64,000 bases of DNA from Lethocerus indicus (GCA_019843655.1 JACDQD010000011.1:17154604-17218603), one strand, 5' to 3'. Positions 39,991-56,861 are shown, counted from the first letter of the stretch. The notes: generated by a model not told the origin, from the letters alone. Numbers and translations are program-made.

Positions 39991-42900
39991 AATCTCCATT
40001 CCCCTTTCATCCGGTCTCATCTTTTAACCAGTTGTACACCCTGGAAAATGGAAACCCTTATTGATCGCGACGGCACAGTGCCCGGTAGACGATTAAATGT
40101 CCTCCGGTCGTGTCCCACCTGGCAATATTTGGCAAGGTGGAAGTTAGACCGGAGTTAACTGGAACGTAACGGTGCAAACAAGTTGGCAAAAACTACCCTA
40201 CGGTACGCACAATTGTTATATACATTATCACTGGGTTTACGTATTCTCGCCGTAGCCAGTAGAATTCCAGTAAGTAAAGTTGTGAGATCCGGTTAAGCGT
40301 GTCAGGTTCTTATTGTCACGGTGAACGCCGTCTCTGCACTGTCAGGCTGATTAATTTGAATCCGAAAGCGAATTTACACCGTAGCGTGTTACCGGCTATT
40401 GAATTTGACAGTAAAACACATAAAAAGGGACGAATGGATTCACCTATAGGCCTGGCTATAAAAAGAAACCGGTCTAGTTTGTGAACGGATAAGGAATATG
40501 GGTAGCAGGAACAATTTTACTAACGGTACAGAATACTAACCGGAACGTGTGGCTGCATTTAAAACCGGCATTTTTAAACCTGATTGACAATCAAAATGTC
40601 AGTTACAGATTATTTTGTTGCCAACATAATTTCTTTACGCTTTTCCGCTTTTAGATAGCAGCGACTAATCTTTTTTTTTTCATTGACATTTAGGAATAAA
40701 ATAATTGAGTCGTCAGCTTGACAAGTAAACTGGAGATATTGTTGAAGGTTGAAGTAGGCAATATAGGCGGAAGGGATAGTTTTTAAGGGTCGTTTATTGG
40801 TTAGCGGCGAGGTCATTCAACGCGGTATTAGATAATGTAATGTTTAAACGATTTCAGAACTCGATCTTGAAAATGTTGACAGTCCGTTTAGTCGTTGGTT
40901 CTTCGCGCCCACTTTTTTGTTCTTTATTTCTTTACAAAATACCGCGAGAGGCGAATTACTGTATCAGATTTATACATTGTATGGTAATTAATTGGCTTTA
41001 ATGTATTAATTACATACGCCATTACATATTGGTGGCATTTGCCCTTGGATTGTGATTCCCTTTAAAGTGGCCTTCCCTTTCCCATCGCCGATTCTCAGAA
41101 TCTTCCTCCGACCGGTCAGTCCCACTCAGCGTATTTCCCCGTTCGATTCTCCTCTTAAATTTTCCCGGAAATGTAACCCCCGCCCAGCCAACTTTTAAAT
41201 GCGTTAAAAACCGAGGTGAATGACAAATTTACATGATATATCATGACCCTTACCACATAGAGACGCGCCCCAACTCCTGATAACGAAGAAGACAGCGCTG
41301 GTTAATTGGTTAATTTAGTCCTGAACTAGACCGGTCTCGGCTTCTCGCTTTTCTCTTTCACCCGTTAACAATTTTTTTAATTGTTCAGTATTGAAAATGT
41401 CGTGTGGGTAATATTACACGCAGACAAACCTAATGTTGGTCCATCTCTACAATCCTCTTAACATAGTAAATATAATTTTCGTCGTAAGAAATTACAGACA
41501 ACGCCACCGTTGTCAAAGACCGAAATGTACAGACTTTTTGGAAATTTAGGAATTTGTTCTCAGTATTTCTCTCAATTATGGTAATCGGCGATTAGAAATT
41601 AGAAATTAAATGTACAATCACATTAAGAAAACATAAATATAAAGCATTCGAATAACGGTATTGTTTCATATAAATGCGACAACCTTAATTTTTCTTTTTA
41701 CTTATCAGAACGTCTAGAAAAAGGTATTCCTATCTCCTAGTTTTTTTAATTTCTGGCATTGAAAATAACACGCGCTGATATGCAAAAAAGTGTCTCCGAT
41801 TATTTTTAAGTTATTTAATGACAACAATTTGCCGTAATTTCAGGCTAATAATGTCGGCCTGGAACGGGGTCTTTTTTTGCCTACTGTTTATCTGCTGCCG
41901 ATAGACATTTTTTTGTCTGCGCACGCAATTATACTAAGTTATTTTAATATTTCTAACGAGGATAAGTTTTGCCATTTATTGTGGCCGGGGTCTCGTGATT
42001 GAAGCACGCTCTAGGTTCACGAAGTCCAGAAGTTCTCGCGTTGTACATGTTAGGTACGACAGGTTTGTGAACGAGGTCTTTCGGCGAGCGTTCCATTACG
42101 ATGAAAGGACGTAAATCAAATTGTACGTAACGTCCTTGTCGGACGGTTAATTCGATTTGCGATGACCGAAGAAAGTTGGCCCGAAGCCCGCATCCGAGCG
42201 GTGCGCGGTTGAAGCCGCCGGCTTCACTTTCGAAGCCGAAGTGAGCTCTATTTTAAAGACGCTCGTTTATTTATTTGAGCCGAAATTGTGGAAAATTAGT
42301 CGGTACGTGTTCAACACAAGGAAACAGGAAGAAACATAGACAGCTTCAATATCGAATACTCAAGGTTCTCCCGGCAGTATCACGCGATCATACCGGTTGT
42401 AAGGTATTCAACTCCTGCAGCGAATATCTCAATGGGAACCGTTCCTAAACAACCAAAAATGTTTTTTAGCAAAGAACCACCGACCTCAATTCTGTCGAGT
42501 TCTGCCCAATTCGAATACAATGATACTAAAAACAAAAATATTCTTTGACACTATTTTCTACAGCTGTTAACTTTTTCACAATTAAATTCAGCATCGATGA
42601 TCACATTAGGTTTCAGAAGTTCATAATGAATTATTCGTTTAAAATTCCCACCATACTAACAGTAACATTGTTTCTCCTTATGTGGATTTCGGTATAGAAT
42701 CCAATTTTCATTCCCATTGTTATTTTTAAAAACGGCATTACTAATACATCGTATTTTTACAATTTAAATTACATTCGGAGCCAGTTTGTCCGTAACCTTG
42801 CCATTCAAATACACCACAAATCACAGTCAAGAATTATACACTATTCTAATCCTGTGGTCTTAGAAGCCTGAAGAACAAGATTTCCGGTAATTTAAATATA

Positions 42901-44495
42901 CAAGGAAAATAAATAAAATTAATAAAAGGGGGAAAAGGCAGCGTGTTTCTCCTCCTGCACTTGAACATCAATTTCACTGATTGTAGTTTCAAGGTTTGCC
43001 TATGTATACATAGTTATTAGATAAGAGAATAGTTTATGCACAACTACAGTGTTAATTGGAAATAGTTCAGATGAGTCTACAGTTGTTTAGAGACACACTC
43101 ACGGTATTAGATATTAGATTTTCTGGGACACTTCGTGCTGAACACTGTGTCCAACACTACTGTGTAGAGGTTTGCGATGTTGAGTGGTATAGTGAAGTGT
43201 AGTATAGTGTAGCTGCTGGCAGTGTGGGACTTGGATCGGCGGGGTCGGTCCCTGAACCGTTAATTTATGCCCGGAGTCCTCCCGCCTCCCTACCCCATCG
43301 TCAGTACCTCGACCTTCCAGGTTATCCCATATAACTGCTATAGCAGTTTAGCGCCGCCACACTTTCCACGTATTCCCTTTCGTCGGGCCTCACAGGCTGG
43401 ACGTTGTCGAGACAGTTTCGGTCTTTGGCCGTCTCTTCACCGCAATTTCTTTAATCTAAAACTAAATTTAGATCGGATAAGCGATTCCAGTTTCCAATCT
43501 TAACAGCGGCATTTCAGGGTTATTGCACTTCAACACGAACTGCCTGTTATTCTCGCCGTCTTCGGTAGGATTCTGTCACTATAAAGAGATTATAATCTCT
43601 CATCCGTTTATCTCTTTTTTTCTGTGAGGGCATTAAAGTTCATTTCCTCAGTCGTAATGAATTACAGTGTTTGCGGGCCCCTCAAAGCGAACCCGTAAAA
43701 CGAAGTTTTAATGTCGCGAACCCTCCGCGGTCGGGTTTTAAATGCCCCCCTACTATCATTTCCCCTGTTTTCGTGTCAAAATAAAAAAATACCCATTCTT
43801 TAAATCACCCTTTTTATCGCCCTATAATTCGGCGCTTGATTGCGATACAGACTGAAGTTATTCAATGGGCCGTAAATTGTCGGAATTATCATCTTCGTCA
43901 CAATATTCTGTCGGAAGAACTTGAAGACGATTAAGGAGGATAAATAGTGTATGCAAATTGCGTGTAAATTAATACCGGGAACCGGTTCGTGGATAGAATT
44001 AAATTCCTGTTATGGGGGCAACTGTATTTATATTTGCATAATGTAGTCCGTGTTTTAATTTTAATTATATAACAACTCAACAACAGTCATAGAGAAAAGG
44101 ATATCGATTTTTTAATTCGATAAACAGACACGACCTCTTGAACGACTTCGATATAAGTTAAATTTCGTACTCGAGAGAAGCTCGGCCATTCTGATCTCTC
44201 GACATTTTAAGCTTTGAGTCGACGACAGCCCCACAGTTTAACTTAACGCCCGTAGATATAAATAGGCTACGTGTTCGTCCATGCGGAGCTCGGGGCGAGC
44301 TTTCGTGACCACGAATAACTTAGCGATCGCGCTCGGTGGAGGGACGCCCGGTAATCCCCGACGTATGGGGGGACGTGCCAGCCTCTGTCAAATTCGCCTC
44401 GTAAACTGTGCCCTGGACTTTCCTATCAAATTTGAAATAACGGATTCATGCGTTCCGCTTCCTGTCGACGATTTCGTGTTACTCTAGGTCATTTG

Positions 44496-44570
44496 AAGAG
44501 TACCTAAACCGGTCTAGCAGAATACCAAACACAGGACAGAGGATCACACAAGAACCAAACCAGGTTCCTC
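44496..44570 (+). mobile_element. Fragment of the inverted-repeat family (reverse arm)
   Basis: AAACCGGTCTAGCAGAATACC, then ACAGAGGATCACACAAGAACC, follow the reverse-arm order (CCGGTCTAGCAAAAGACC, then GAGGAGACAGAAACATCACGAACC) with substitutions. Only about 60 bp is recognisable. Confidence 0.55.
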
Positions 44571-49568
<4,998 letters not shown>

Positions 49569-49580
49569 TAACGAAGATTC

Positions 49581-50265
49581 TAGGGTTGCCAACCTCGAAG
49601 AATTTCGAGGGACAAAATTTTTTCCTTCTTTATGAACGTAAGATAAATTGCATCGATATATTCTGAAACATCAAACAAATATATTCATCAGCGTAAATAT
49701 AAGAAATGCACATTTTTGAATCCAAGGATACTGGTATGTCTGTTACTGACAAAGGGCGGCCCTTTTTAGTCAGGAAAAAATATATTTTGATAGAAATAAC
49801 TAATAAAAAATTAGAAACAATTTGAATGGGGACTGTCAAGCTAGCAACAACAGTAGGTCTACTGTGATTGGACGGACGCCAGCCAATGAAAAGGTCAGGA
49901 AATCAGCTGACTGAGTTTGAGGATCCCAGCTGATCAGTCTAGTATCTGAAGATCTCTGAAGATGTAGCTCTTTTTACAGATTTGACCTGGAAAAATGTAG
50001 CACACTCATCTTCGAGTGCTGTCATCCATCGCAATTAACCAACGTTTTAAATTTCACCAAGTAAAATAAAATTATACTCATTTCGGCTCGGGATTTTTTC
50101 ACCACCATCTTTCGTTCCGGTCCTTTTAAATACGGATAAAGTTATGCCGGAGAATCGCGCGTAAATAAACAAACATTATTTTCGGAACGAATAAAATCGT
50201 AGAATTTTTACTGTAGACCCAAAGGCCGAAGTCTTCGGGGCAAAATAACACTGTTGGCAACCCTG
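49581..50265. mobile_element. hAT-like non-autonomous element in the intron between exons A and B
   Basis: Ends are TAGGGTTGCCAAC and GTTGGCAACCCTG, an imperfect terminal inverted repeat of about 13 bp. The flanking octamers GAAGATTC (49573-49580) and CAAGATTC (50266-50273) agree at 7 of 8 positions, fitting the 8-bp target duplication of the hAT superfamily. It is 685 bp with no transposase frame, so a MITE-type copy. Two relatives sit in other introns of the same gene. Confidence 0.72.
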
Positions 50266-50538
50266 CAAGATTCTGTTTCTCTTCAAATAACAGTTCTTTT
50301 GTATGAGCTGCCTGGAAGTCGTATTCAAGCTCCAGAACTCCGTTGAAAAAAAATATTCCGAGACTGTTTTAAAAAAGAAAAGTATTCAGTCTAACCCTTG
50401 ATTTTTTAATCCGGGTAGATTAGCAGAAATACAGAGAACTGCACACTTGATAAGTTAGTAGTAATGCGTTCTGTTTATATGACTTTAATTTTTGAATTTA
50501 ACCGCGAATATTGTTTTTTTCGCTTTTTTTCAAAACAG

Positions 50539-50729
50539 GAACAGAAAGGCGGGAGATCATTCCAAAAACTCGGTTTCACCGACATCAACCTAGCCGAATT
50601 CGCTGGAGCGGGTTTCGCGCAGAAAAAATACCTTCTACAGGAATACGACACCAGGCACAGGCAGGATAATTCTATGCTCAGTGTCACAATCAGGATGAAC
50701 ATGATCTCCGGTGATATACTTTTCAAAGT
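50539..50729 (+). CDS. EEIG1 homologue, exon B (NT-C2 domain, C-terminal half)
   Basis: 63 codons plus 2 nt. It contains KGGRSFQKLGFTDINLAEF, AGAG, EYDTRHRQDNS and ISGDILFK. These match the second half of the family's NT-C2 domain (human KLGFADLNLAEFAGSG ... RQDNS ... LSGDPCFK). The acceptor is TTTTCAAAACAG; the donor GT|GTGAGT leaves phase 2. A longer open frame starts upstream at 50464, but that part is intron: the homology begins exactly at the acceptor. Confidence 0.95.
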
Positions 50730-51359
50730 GTGAGTATTCCATTTTATCTCCTGCCAAACTAAATAATACCGTCTGAAACTGAAATCGATTAGATCACAAA
50801 AGAAATATTGAAAAATGTATGCACATTGAAACAGATACGAAGCAATTTATATCCTATATTTTGTAGGGTATTGTTTATTGTGATGAGACAAACTAATTCA
50901 AGGTTTTCCAGAATATTAGCGATAGATTAAATAAATATTTCCTATCCTTAACTTCCGGTTGAATCGCTTTTACTCTTCTCCACTGGAGTTGTCTACTTCC
51001 TTTCGAACAAAAAAAAATACTTTCAAAAGAAAACTTGTACTTCGACGAGATTATACTAGGGAGTGAAATGCTAAAACTGTGCTCAATTGGTTTATTGGAA
51101 TAAAGTTATAATCCTAACAGGATTAAGCCCTTAAGGTATATACAAGAAGGCGAGTTCTACTCTCAAGTCTGAAAATGATTATGGAACTAGAGTAGTTCGG
51201 AAACAAAGGAGGGATTTTTTACTAACCGCGGGGTCGACCCAAAGTTCATCCCGCGCTCTTTACTCGATCCCACCGGAAGTTATGATATCCCTCGGCCATG
51301 TTTTTCACTCATTATCGCTTTCACGACCATAATTTCCCGTACTTTCAATATATGTCCAG

Positions 51360-51508
51360 GCCATCCCCTTCAGTCACAACCGATTCTGAACGGATACCAA
51401 TTGAAGAGACATCGGAGAGGAGAGACAACTTTTCTGACGAGTCCATGGTCAACGCTACGACCGGATTCGGCAGCATTTCCAAAATTAGACCTCCTATTAT
51501 CAATAATG
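51360..51508 (+). CDS. EEIG1 homologue, exon C (linker)
   Basis: Starts with a split Val codon (GT|G) and reads PSPSVTTDSERIPIEETSER, then a Ser/Asp-rich stretch, ending KIRPPIINN. The KxRP-hydrophobic element resembles the KARPTIL of human FAM102A at the same place. Acceptor TATGTCCAG; donor G|GTTTGT is weak but the phase (1) fits exon D. Polar, probably disordered, with many Ser/Thr that could be phosphorylated. Confidence 0.82.
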
Positions 51509-51846
51509 GTTTGTATTTTTTACAATTTTTTTTCGTATAATCAAATAGCTTATTCATATAAACAAAAATTATTCAGCAGTAATATAATAATTACCTAATG
51601 TTAATATTTATTTAATTTAGGAATCAAACTGATATAACTGTATTTGCTGATACTATTTATGATTGCATATTGTTTTCTTCAAAAAAATATTACTAAATTT
51701 CTTCTTGTTACTTCATTACACTATAATAATAAATTACGTACTATAGATCTGTCTCTATATTTTATGGAAATAAAAGTTGTATTGTAAACTTTCAGTCTAG
51801 TCAAAGACATGACCGGTCACTCAACTAAATCAGTATTAATTTGATA

Positions 51847-52682
51847 GACCTGTTTTGTGGTCTGAGAGGGGTTGGAATACTGTAGGTTCGTGATGTTTCT
51901 GTCTCCTCTCGCTGATTTGGTCTTTTGCTAGACCGGTTTCGGCCGCTCGCCATCTTCAGTAGCGTAATGTTTGTCAGTCAGTCGTTTATGTATATGTGTT
52001 CTGTTATTGTTATTGGGGGTTAAGCGGATTAACAAAATCCGAAGACAAACATAACCCCCAATAACAATAACAGAACACATATACATAAACGACTGACATA
52101 CTGACAAACATTACAGTACATGTGAAAGTGACAGTGCAGTGAGGATGCCCAAAAAACATCCAAAGTGCCAACAGTGACTAACACCGCTACTGAAGATGGC
52201 GAGCGGCCGAAACCGGTCTAGCAAAAGACCGAACCGGCGAGAGGAGACAGAAACATCACGAACCTACAGCAACTTAGTTTCTTTTTAAATCACATTGTAT
52301 ATCGGTAATTTAATATTTTCACACGTAAAAGTGCGAAACGACCAAGCAAAACCATTCACTCGGTTCAGCGTTTTTACGTTAAGTGAAATTGTATCGGCCA
52401 ATTTTAAATGTAAATTCAGGTTCAAAACGATAGGTAGAAGACGAAAAAATGTTGGGTATGAAATGAAATGTGCTCGTTCATTTCATTTGTTAATAAGGTC
52501 TATCCCCTTTTCATCAATTATGGTGACTTATGAAAGGCTAGAATTTCTGTGAAAAACACTGATATTTCCGCTTAATTGGGTTCGAATCACAAATGTTCGA
52601 GACGGTTTTTTTCCCCTTCAGTTTTCGCCTGCGCATAATATAATACGAGAGGAGACAGAAACATCGCGAACCTACAGTAAAT
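51847..52682 (+). mobile_element. Inverted-repeat element with long hairpin core (copy at 52 kb)
   Basis: Order: forward arm 51847-51964; left hairpin arm 51965-52021; loop; right hairpin arm 52053-52112; reverse arm 52113-52272; tail 52273-52647 (as at 12849-13217); short second reverse-arm piece to 52682. The hairpin arms are complementary over about 57 bp except for one 4-nt insertion. The loop holds a smaller CGGATT/AATCCG stem. No ORF. It fills most of the intron between exons C and D. Confidence 0.85.
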
Positions 52683-52765
52683 CAGTATTCTAAGTGAAAA
52701 CGGAGAAGTAATTTTCGCGTGTATAAATGAAGACATTTTAAATAATTATTAATTGTACAATACAG

Positions 52766-52964
52766 AGCTGGTGGGTGGTCCCAGCGACGGCGTCGTAATA
52801 GAGGAGAACACGTCGGACGGAGCTGTTGCCGTGGACGAGGGGCTGGAGATGGGACATTCTCGCAATTCGTCCAGCACCAGCCAGATGAGCAGAGGCTCCG
52901 GCTATGGCTCCCTCCAGAGCCAACACTCGAGGCAGAGCAGCTCCGGAGATTCGGGTCATATCAG
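52766..52964 (+). CDS. EEIG1 homologue, exon D (Ser-rich linker with GHSRNSS motif)
   Basis: Begins with a split Glu codon, ELVGGPSDGVVIEEN, and contains MGHSRNSSSTSQMSRGSGYG then QHSRQSSSGDSGHIR. Human FAM102A has GHSRNSSYASQ, SGYS and EHSRSSSLSD in the same order, so this is the conserved phospho-site-rich part of the linker (RxxS basophilic-kinase contexts). Acceptor AATACAG, donor AG|GTATGT, end phase 2. The last split codon begins AG, allowing an Arg at any of the three downstream exon choices. Confidence 0.9.
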
Positions 52965-55905
52965 GTATGTCAAAGTACAGCTGTATTTATACTGCTGACC
53001 TCTCCTCGATTCCCAATTTACAGTTGAGTCTTAATTATCCGACATTATGCCCATACCAGTCCAACTTGAACAGTCTAGTGATAGCAACGACAAGATATAT
53101 GTGGCTATCTATTATAAATTATATTCATTCATTTAAAAAAATCAGTCACACATATAAGTTATACATCATAAAAAGATTTCTAGTATACTACCCTTAAACA
53201 TCCATTGTAATAAGGACTATTTCTTTAAACTCTTAAATGTTTTGTTATCTAAGAAAATTGAGATTCTGCTGTATGCTCTAAACCTGTCCAAAAACTATGA
53301 TAAATGGAAACTCAAAAACAATTTTATTCCCAAAATACATTCCACTTACATTATATAATGCAGTGAATCATGAGTTTTCAAAAATAATGTACAAAATTGC
53401 AATATATTTTAATTATGTTTCTTGCTTTTGAGTTTCCTGACAGTACATTCAAAATTTTCATAAATGCGCATTATTATTGTTTAATGACATAAATTTATAA
53501 ATTGTGATTTCTGTTGTCCTTATTAAGGTGCACAGAGTGATTAAAAAGGCATCAGGTATTTTCATGATTCGTTATTAATCTTCCATTAATTTAATTTCAT
53601 CTCACAATAGCAAAAAAGGGTCCCATTTTCAGTTGGCAGCAAACAGATAATTCAAATTCATGCCACACTTACAGATTTTGTCCATTTTCATATAATTTTG
53701 ATGAATTATTTCGTCTATATTTGAATTAATTACTTGTTGAACATGTGGTGTTTTCCAGCTTTATGAGCTGAAATTATCCGGTGTAATGTTTACCATTTAT
53801 GTTTATTATATTATCCATTACTTTCTGTATTATAAAAATTTGAATTATGTTCTTGTTGGTTTTAAAAATTAATGGTTGGTTGTAAATGAATTTTATTGCT
53901 CATTCCCCCCAGCATCAGTATAGTATTGACAGCCACATTCAGTATATTAATTCAGTTATTTTCAGATCATTATCCATGCGTGTACATGATATGCATCAGT
54001 AGTGATCACACCATAATCAACTGTCCATTCTCATATATGTTAAGATTTCGAAAGGTTTGTGACTGTGGGAGGATAAGGTTTTTATTACATTGGCTGTGAA
54101 ATTAACTGCCTCTGCCATTTTTAACTCTTCCTAATTTTTCCGTCGTCAAAATTATGTGCGTTCAGTGTTTTCTTTTTTGACAAGTTATAAAATTTCAAAA
54201 TTTCAGGCCCTCGACAGAACAAAAAAAAATTTGTGAGATAAATAATTCTTTATTGTTTTTTTAGGCAAATGGATCTGTCAAGAGAGAAATTTTCATTTGG
54301 CATGTTCTTGAATAAAATTCTCTTTAATAACGTGAAATATTTGTGAGCATGCAAATTTTATGTGTGACTTAAATATCTGTTTTTTTTCCATCATTAAAAA
54401 TAAATATTTATAGATATTTGTTAGGAGAGATATTATTTTAATAAATTTAATAAAATTTAGCCTTTTTCTATAGGGTTGCCATACCCATCTCAGTTTATAG
54501 AAATTAACATATTTATAATCACACAGAATAAACACTGAAATATTTGAAGGATCAGAGACCTGGTCAATTTTCAAATTCATATTTGCAGTTGGAAGAGAAA
54601 CTTGAGTTCAATATTGGTTTGAACCAATGACATTTTGCATATTGTGCAACACATTTGTGTAATGCATGACACTGTCTACCACATTCAATGAAGGTGGCAA
54701 CAGCTTATTTATGAGATAAATTGGATAAATTTTGTAATGCAAATACAGTGATGATGGTGCAGAGTATGCAGAATGCGATACATTTGATTCCCACCTCTTC
54801 TAAACCTGAATTCCTATTGTAAATTATAATCTGAAGCACACAGTTTGTTCATTTTTATCAAAATATTAAATAATAACTTACATAATATTTGAAATCATTT
54901 TCTACTCTCACTTAATTCAAATTCTTAATGACAAATCAGGGGTGTTTCTACTTGTCAAACAAAAATTGTGATTAGTTGAAAAAACCCAAAAATATTTATC
55001 TCACTATTGCTGAGATTTTCATTTAAAATTTTTTTGAATTATATTTTTTCATTCCTCGAACCTTGACCAAATAATGTGTTGGAACACTAATTTTGCACAC
55101 TTGTTGCTATATTGAATAAACACAAATTGCTGGTGATGAGTCATCTAGTTTTGTTGTCTGATCTCATTTGTGTTAGATCATGCCCGGTTTTAACTGGTAG
55201 AGATATTTTTTTTGGTATTAACAGAAAACCCAAATTGACCAATTTTCTTTAAAAAAAAAATGCGTATGGCAACCCTATTTTCAAATACTTTTAACAAATT
55301 GCATCTACTCCTTGTGTTTCTTATTTAGGAAATTTTTTATTTCACACTTTTAATTACATATTAAACACTTTCAATGCAATTCTCCATAACATTTTATTTT
55401 CATTATTAATTATGAGATATAGTAAAATACGAAAGACATTTCAATTATAGTTAACCTAAGCTTTATTTTCTTTGGTAGTTAAGGTCTCATACATATGTAA
55501 TAATTGCATTGAAAGTATTAGTTTCAGACTCTCCTTTTTTTTAATGATTTTTTTCACTACTAGGCATGATTTAATAAATGTTTTTCCCCCCTTGATACTT
55601 TTTTGATATATATGTGTGTTTGGTATTTAGATTAAATGTTGTCATGTTGCGTGATTATTTCTGTATTTTAAATTTTGTATTTAAAAAAAAAATAATAATT
55701 ATGCATAAGAATGCCCCCGTCAATAAAATGGTTCATTGCCTGTAGTGATGAGTGAGTATGTGACGATGTTTATGAGAATTTTATACCGATTCCAAATTTT
55801 CCCTTTTTATTACTTACATTTATTTTAAGACATATACTAATGTTAATTCCGTTTGGACCAATTTATTAATGTAATAATAAACATTACATACTTTATAAAT
55901 TGTAG
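52965..55905. other. Large CpG-poor intron of the EEIG1 homologue
   Basis: 2.9 kb of T-rich DNA with about one CpG per 130 bp (hand count over 53281-55800), against about one per 13 bp at 5401-5700. Open frames (97 codons or fewer) are not credible genes. It contains the second hAT-like element. Confidence 0.7.
54471..55277. mobile_element. hAT-like non-autonomous element in the intron between exons D and E1
   Basis: Ends TAGGGTTGCCATAC and GTATGGCAACCCTA form a perfect 14-bp terminal inverted repeat, 807 bp apart. Flanks TTTTCTA and TTTTCAA (6 of 7) suggest a target duplication. No coding capacity. Its interior is not obviously similar to the copy at 49581. Confidence 0.7.
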
Positions 55906-55916
55906 AAGGCCATCTG
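55906..55916 (+). CDS. EEIG1 homologue, predicted 11-nt micro-exon E1
   Basis: AAGGCCATCTG lies between an acceptor (AAATTGTAG) and a donor (GTATGG). It completes the Arg codon left by exon D and adds Arg-Pro-Ser plus one base. Without it, exon D cannot join exon E2 in frame: direct joining gives a stop at the second full codon of E2. With it, the frame continues as RRPSEYNPEIHSSSPAHSS. Support is phase logic only; micro-exons this short need transcript proof. Confidence 0.5.
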
Positions 55917-56174
55917 GTATGGCATTAAGTGTAAATCATTCATCTTCAGTATTTCTTAATTCACCGTTTGTCCCTGTAATTTCAGATTCTTTCATTTGTT
56001 CATTCTTTCATTCATTGCAAAATTTGGTCGCAAATTCAAGAATTTTTGACATTTTGTTTATTCCACTAAAACTGGTATTTGATTAAAGCTCGTCGTTATG
56101 AAACAAAATCCCTACTGGCGGCATAAATAATCGAATTTCGTTAACGAATTTGGTTTTACATTGTGCATGTCAAG

Positions 56175-56229
56175 AGTATAATCCTGAAATTCATAGTTCA
56201 TCACCGGCTCACTCATCGCCGACACTAGG
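56175..56229 (+). CDS. EEIG1 homologue, exon E2 (linker)
   Basis: 55 nt reading (G)AG then YNPEIHSSSPAHSSPTLG, a Ser/Pro-rich linker piece of ordinary codon use. Acceptor GCATGTCAAG, strong donor AGG|GTAAGG. It requires micro-exon E1 for its frame. E1 plus E2 add exactly 22 codons and can be skipped together without a frameshift. Confidence 0.65.
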
Positions 56230-56250
56230 GTAAGGCTCCTCTTTCCTAAT

Positions 56251-56256
56251 TTTATT
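56251..56256 (-). terminator. Poly(A) signal for the nested minus-strand gene
   Basis: On the minus strand AATAAA lies 21 nt after the TAA stop of the 56277-56529 reading frame. This supports a real transcript end there, only 22 bp from the donor of EEIG1 exon E2. Confidence 0.4.
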
Positions 56257-56276
56257 TTTAAAGTGCGTGTTCGTGT

Positions 56277-56529
56277 TTAGATATTTTTTCCACTTTTTTT
56301 AAAAGTTTTATTTTCTGCGTCGTATGTATATTCATCGTCGTTGTCGCACCAGTATTTTCGTTCAAATTCCTCCATTTCCGTGCATGTTTCCGTTACTGTA
56401 CCGCGTGCGGCGTCCAATTCGATTTCGGCGAGTTGTTCATTTTCGAAAGTTACAACAAATCGTTTTGTAATTTTCTGTCCGCAAGAGTCCCGGGGTCCGG
56501 GGCAATTGACCATTGGCAATCGGGGGAAT
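56277..56529 (-). CDS. Unknown nested gene, 3' exon
   Basis: Open on the minus strand for 83 codons to TAA. Visible features: a Cys-containing segment (VNCPGPRDSCGQK), a strand-like run KRFVVTFENEQLAEIELD, then CTEMEEFERKYWCDNDDEY and a basic tail. Spacing of the Cys residues suggests disulphides in a small secreted protein, but I do not recognise the family. As unspliced DNA the same frame is open from 56855, giving 192 codons, the longest frame in the window. I prefer a spliced model joining 56772 to 56529 because of a strong GTAAGT donor and matching phase. It lies antisense inside the EEIG1 intron between exons E2 and F. Confidence 0.5.
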
Positions 56530-56771
56530 CTTTCGCAACAATAGTTTTTAGCGCAATTCCGGATGAGAAGTGTCTCGGTAAAGAGGTCAAAAAGGTAAAA
56601 GGCCGTGACATAGGCGGTTGATCGAAGTTTTTCCAGAACGCACAGTCGAGTCTCTCTTATCCAACATGAAATGTCCAACAACAGTGAGGCGTTAAGAAAA
56701 AGCCTATTAACTTCGAACTGCGTTATAATTTTACACATTGCGAACCTAATTAATTGAAAATCCGAACTTAC

Positions 56772-56861
56772 AGTTCCGAAATTTTTGAGTTTAAGTACTG
56801 TGAATTCTCCTTCAATAAATTCATTAGATAATGGTAGGCCTTCTGCTGTACACATTTGTCA
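56772..56861 (-). CDS. Unknown nested gene, internal exon (spliced model)
   Basis: In the spliced reading this exon encodes DKCVQQKAYHYLMNLL, KENSQYL and NSKISE, an amphipathic helix-like stretch, and ends with a split Leu codon before GTAAGT. Its acceptor is ATTCGGTTCAG. The frame differs from that of the 192-codon unspliced ORF across the same bases, so the two models are alternatives. An upstream exon with a start codon (phase 2) would be required; I did not identify it. Confidence 0.36.

Larger units (their letters stand above)
27868..44495. other. Gene-poor stretch
   Basis: Non-coding as far as I can tell. The largest open frames (28973-29497 plus, 174 codons; 31610-31999 minus, 129 codons; 34088-34456 minus, 122 codons) match no family I know. 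The first two lie opposite other open frames. Contents include a SINE relic near 33176, a G10 run (34168), a (CT)n tract (39946-39986), a G10 run (39492) and a GAAGCCG-rich palindrome group (42211-42245). Confidence 0.5.
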
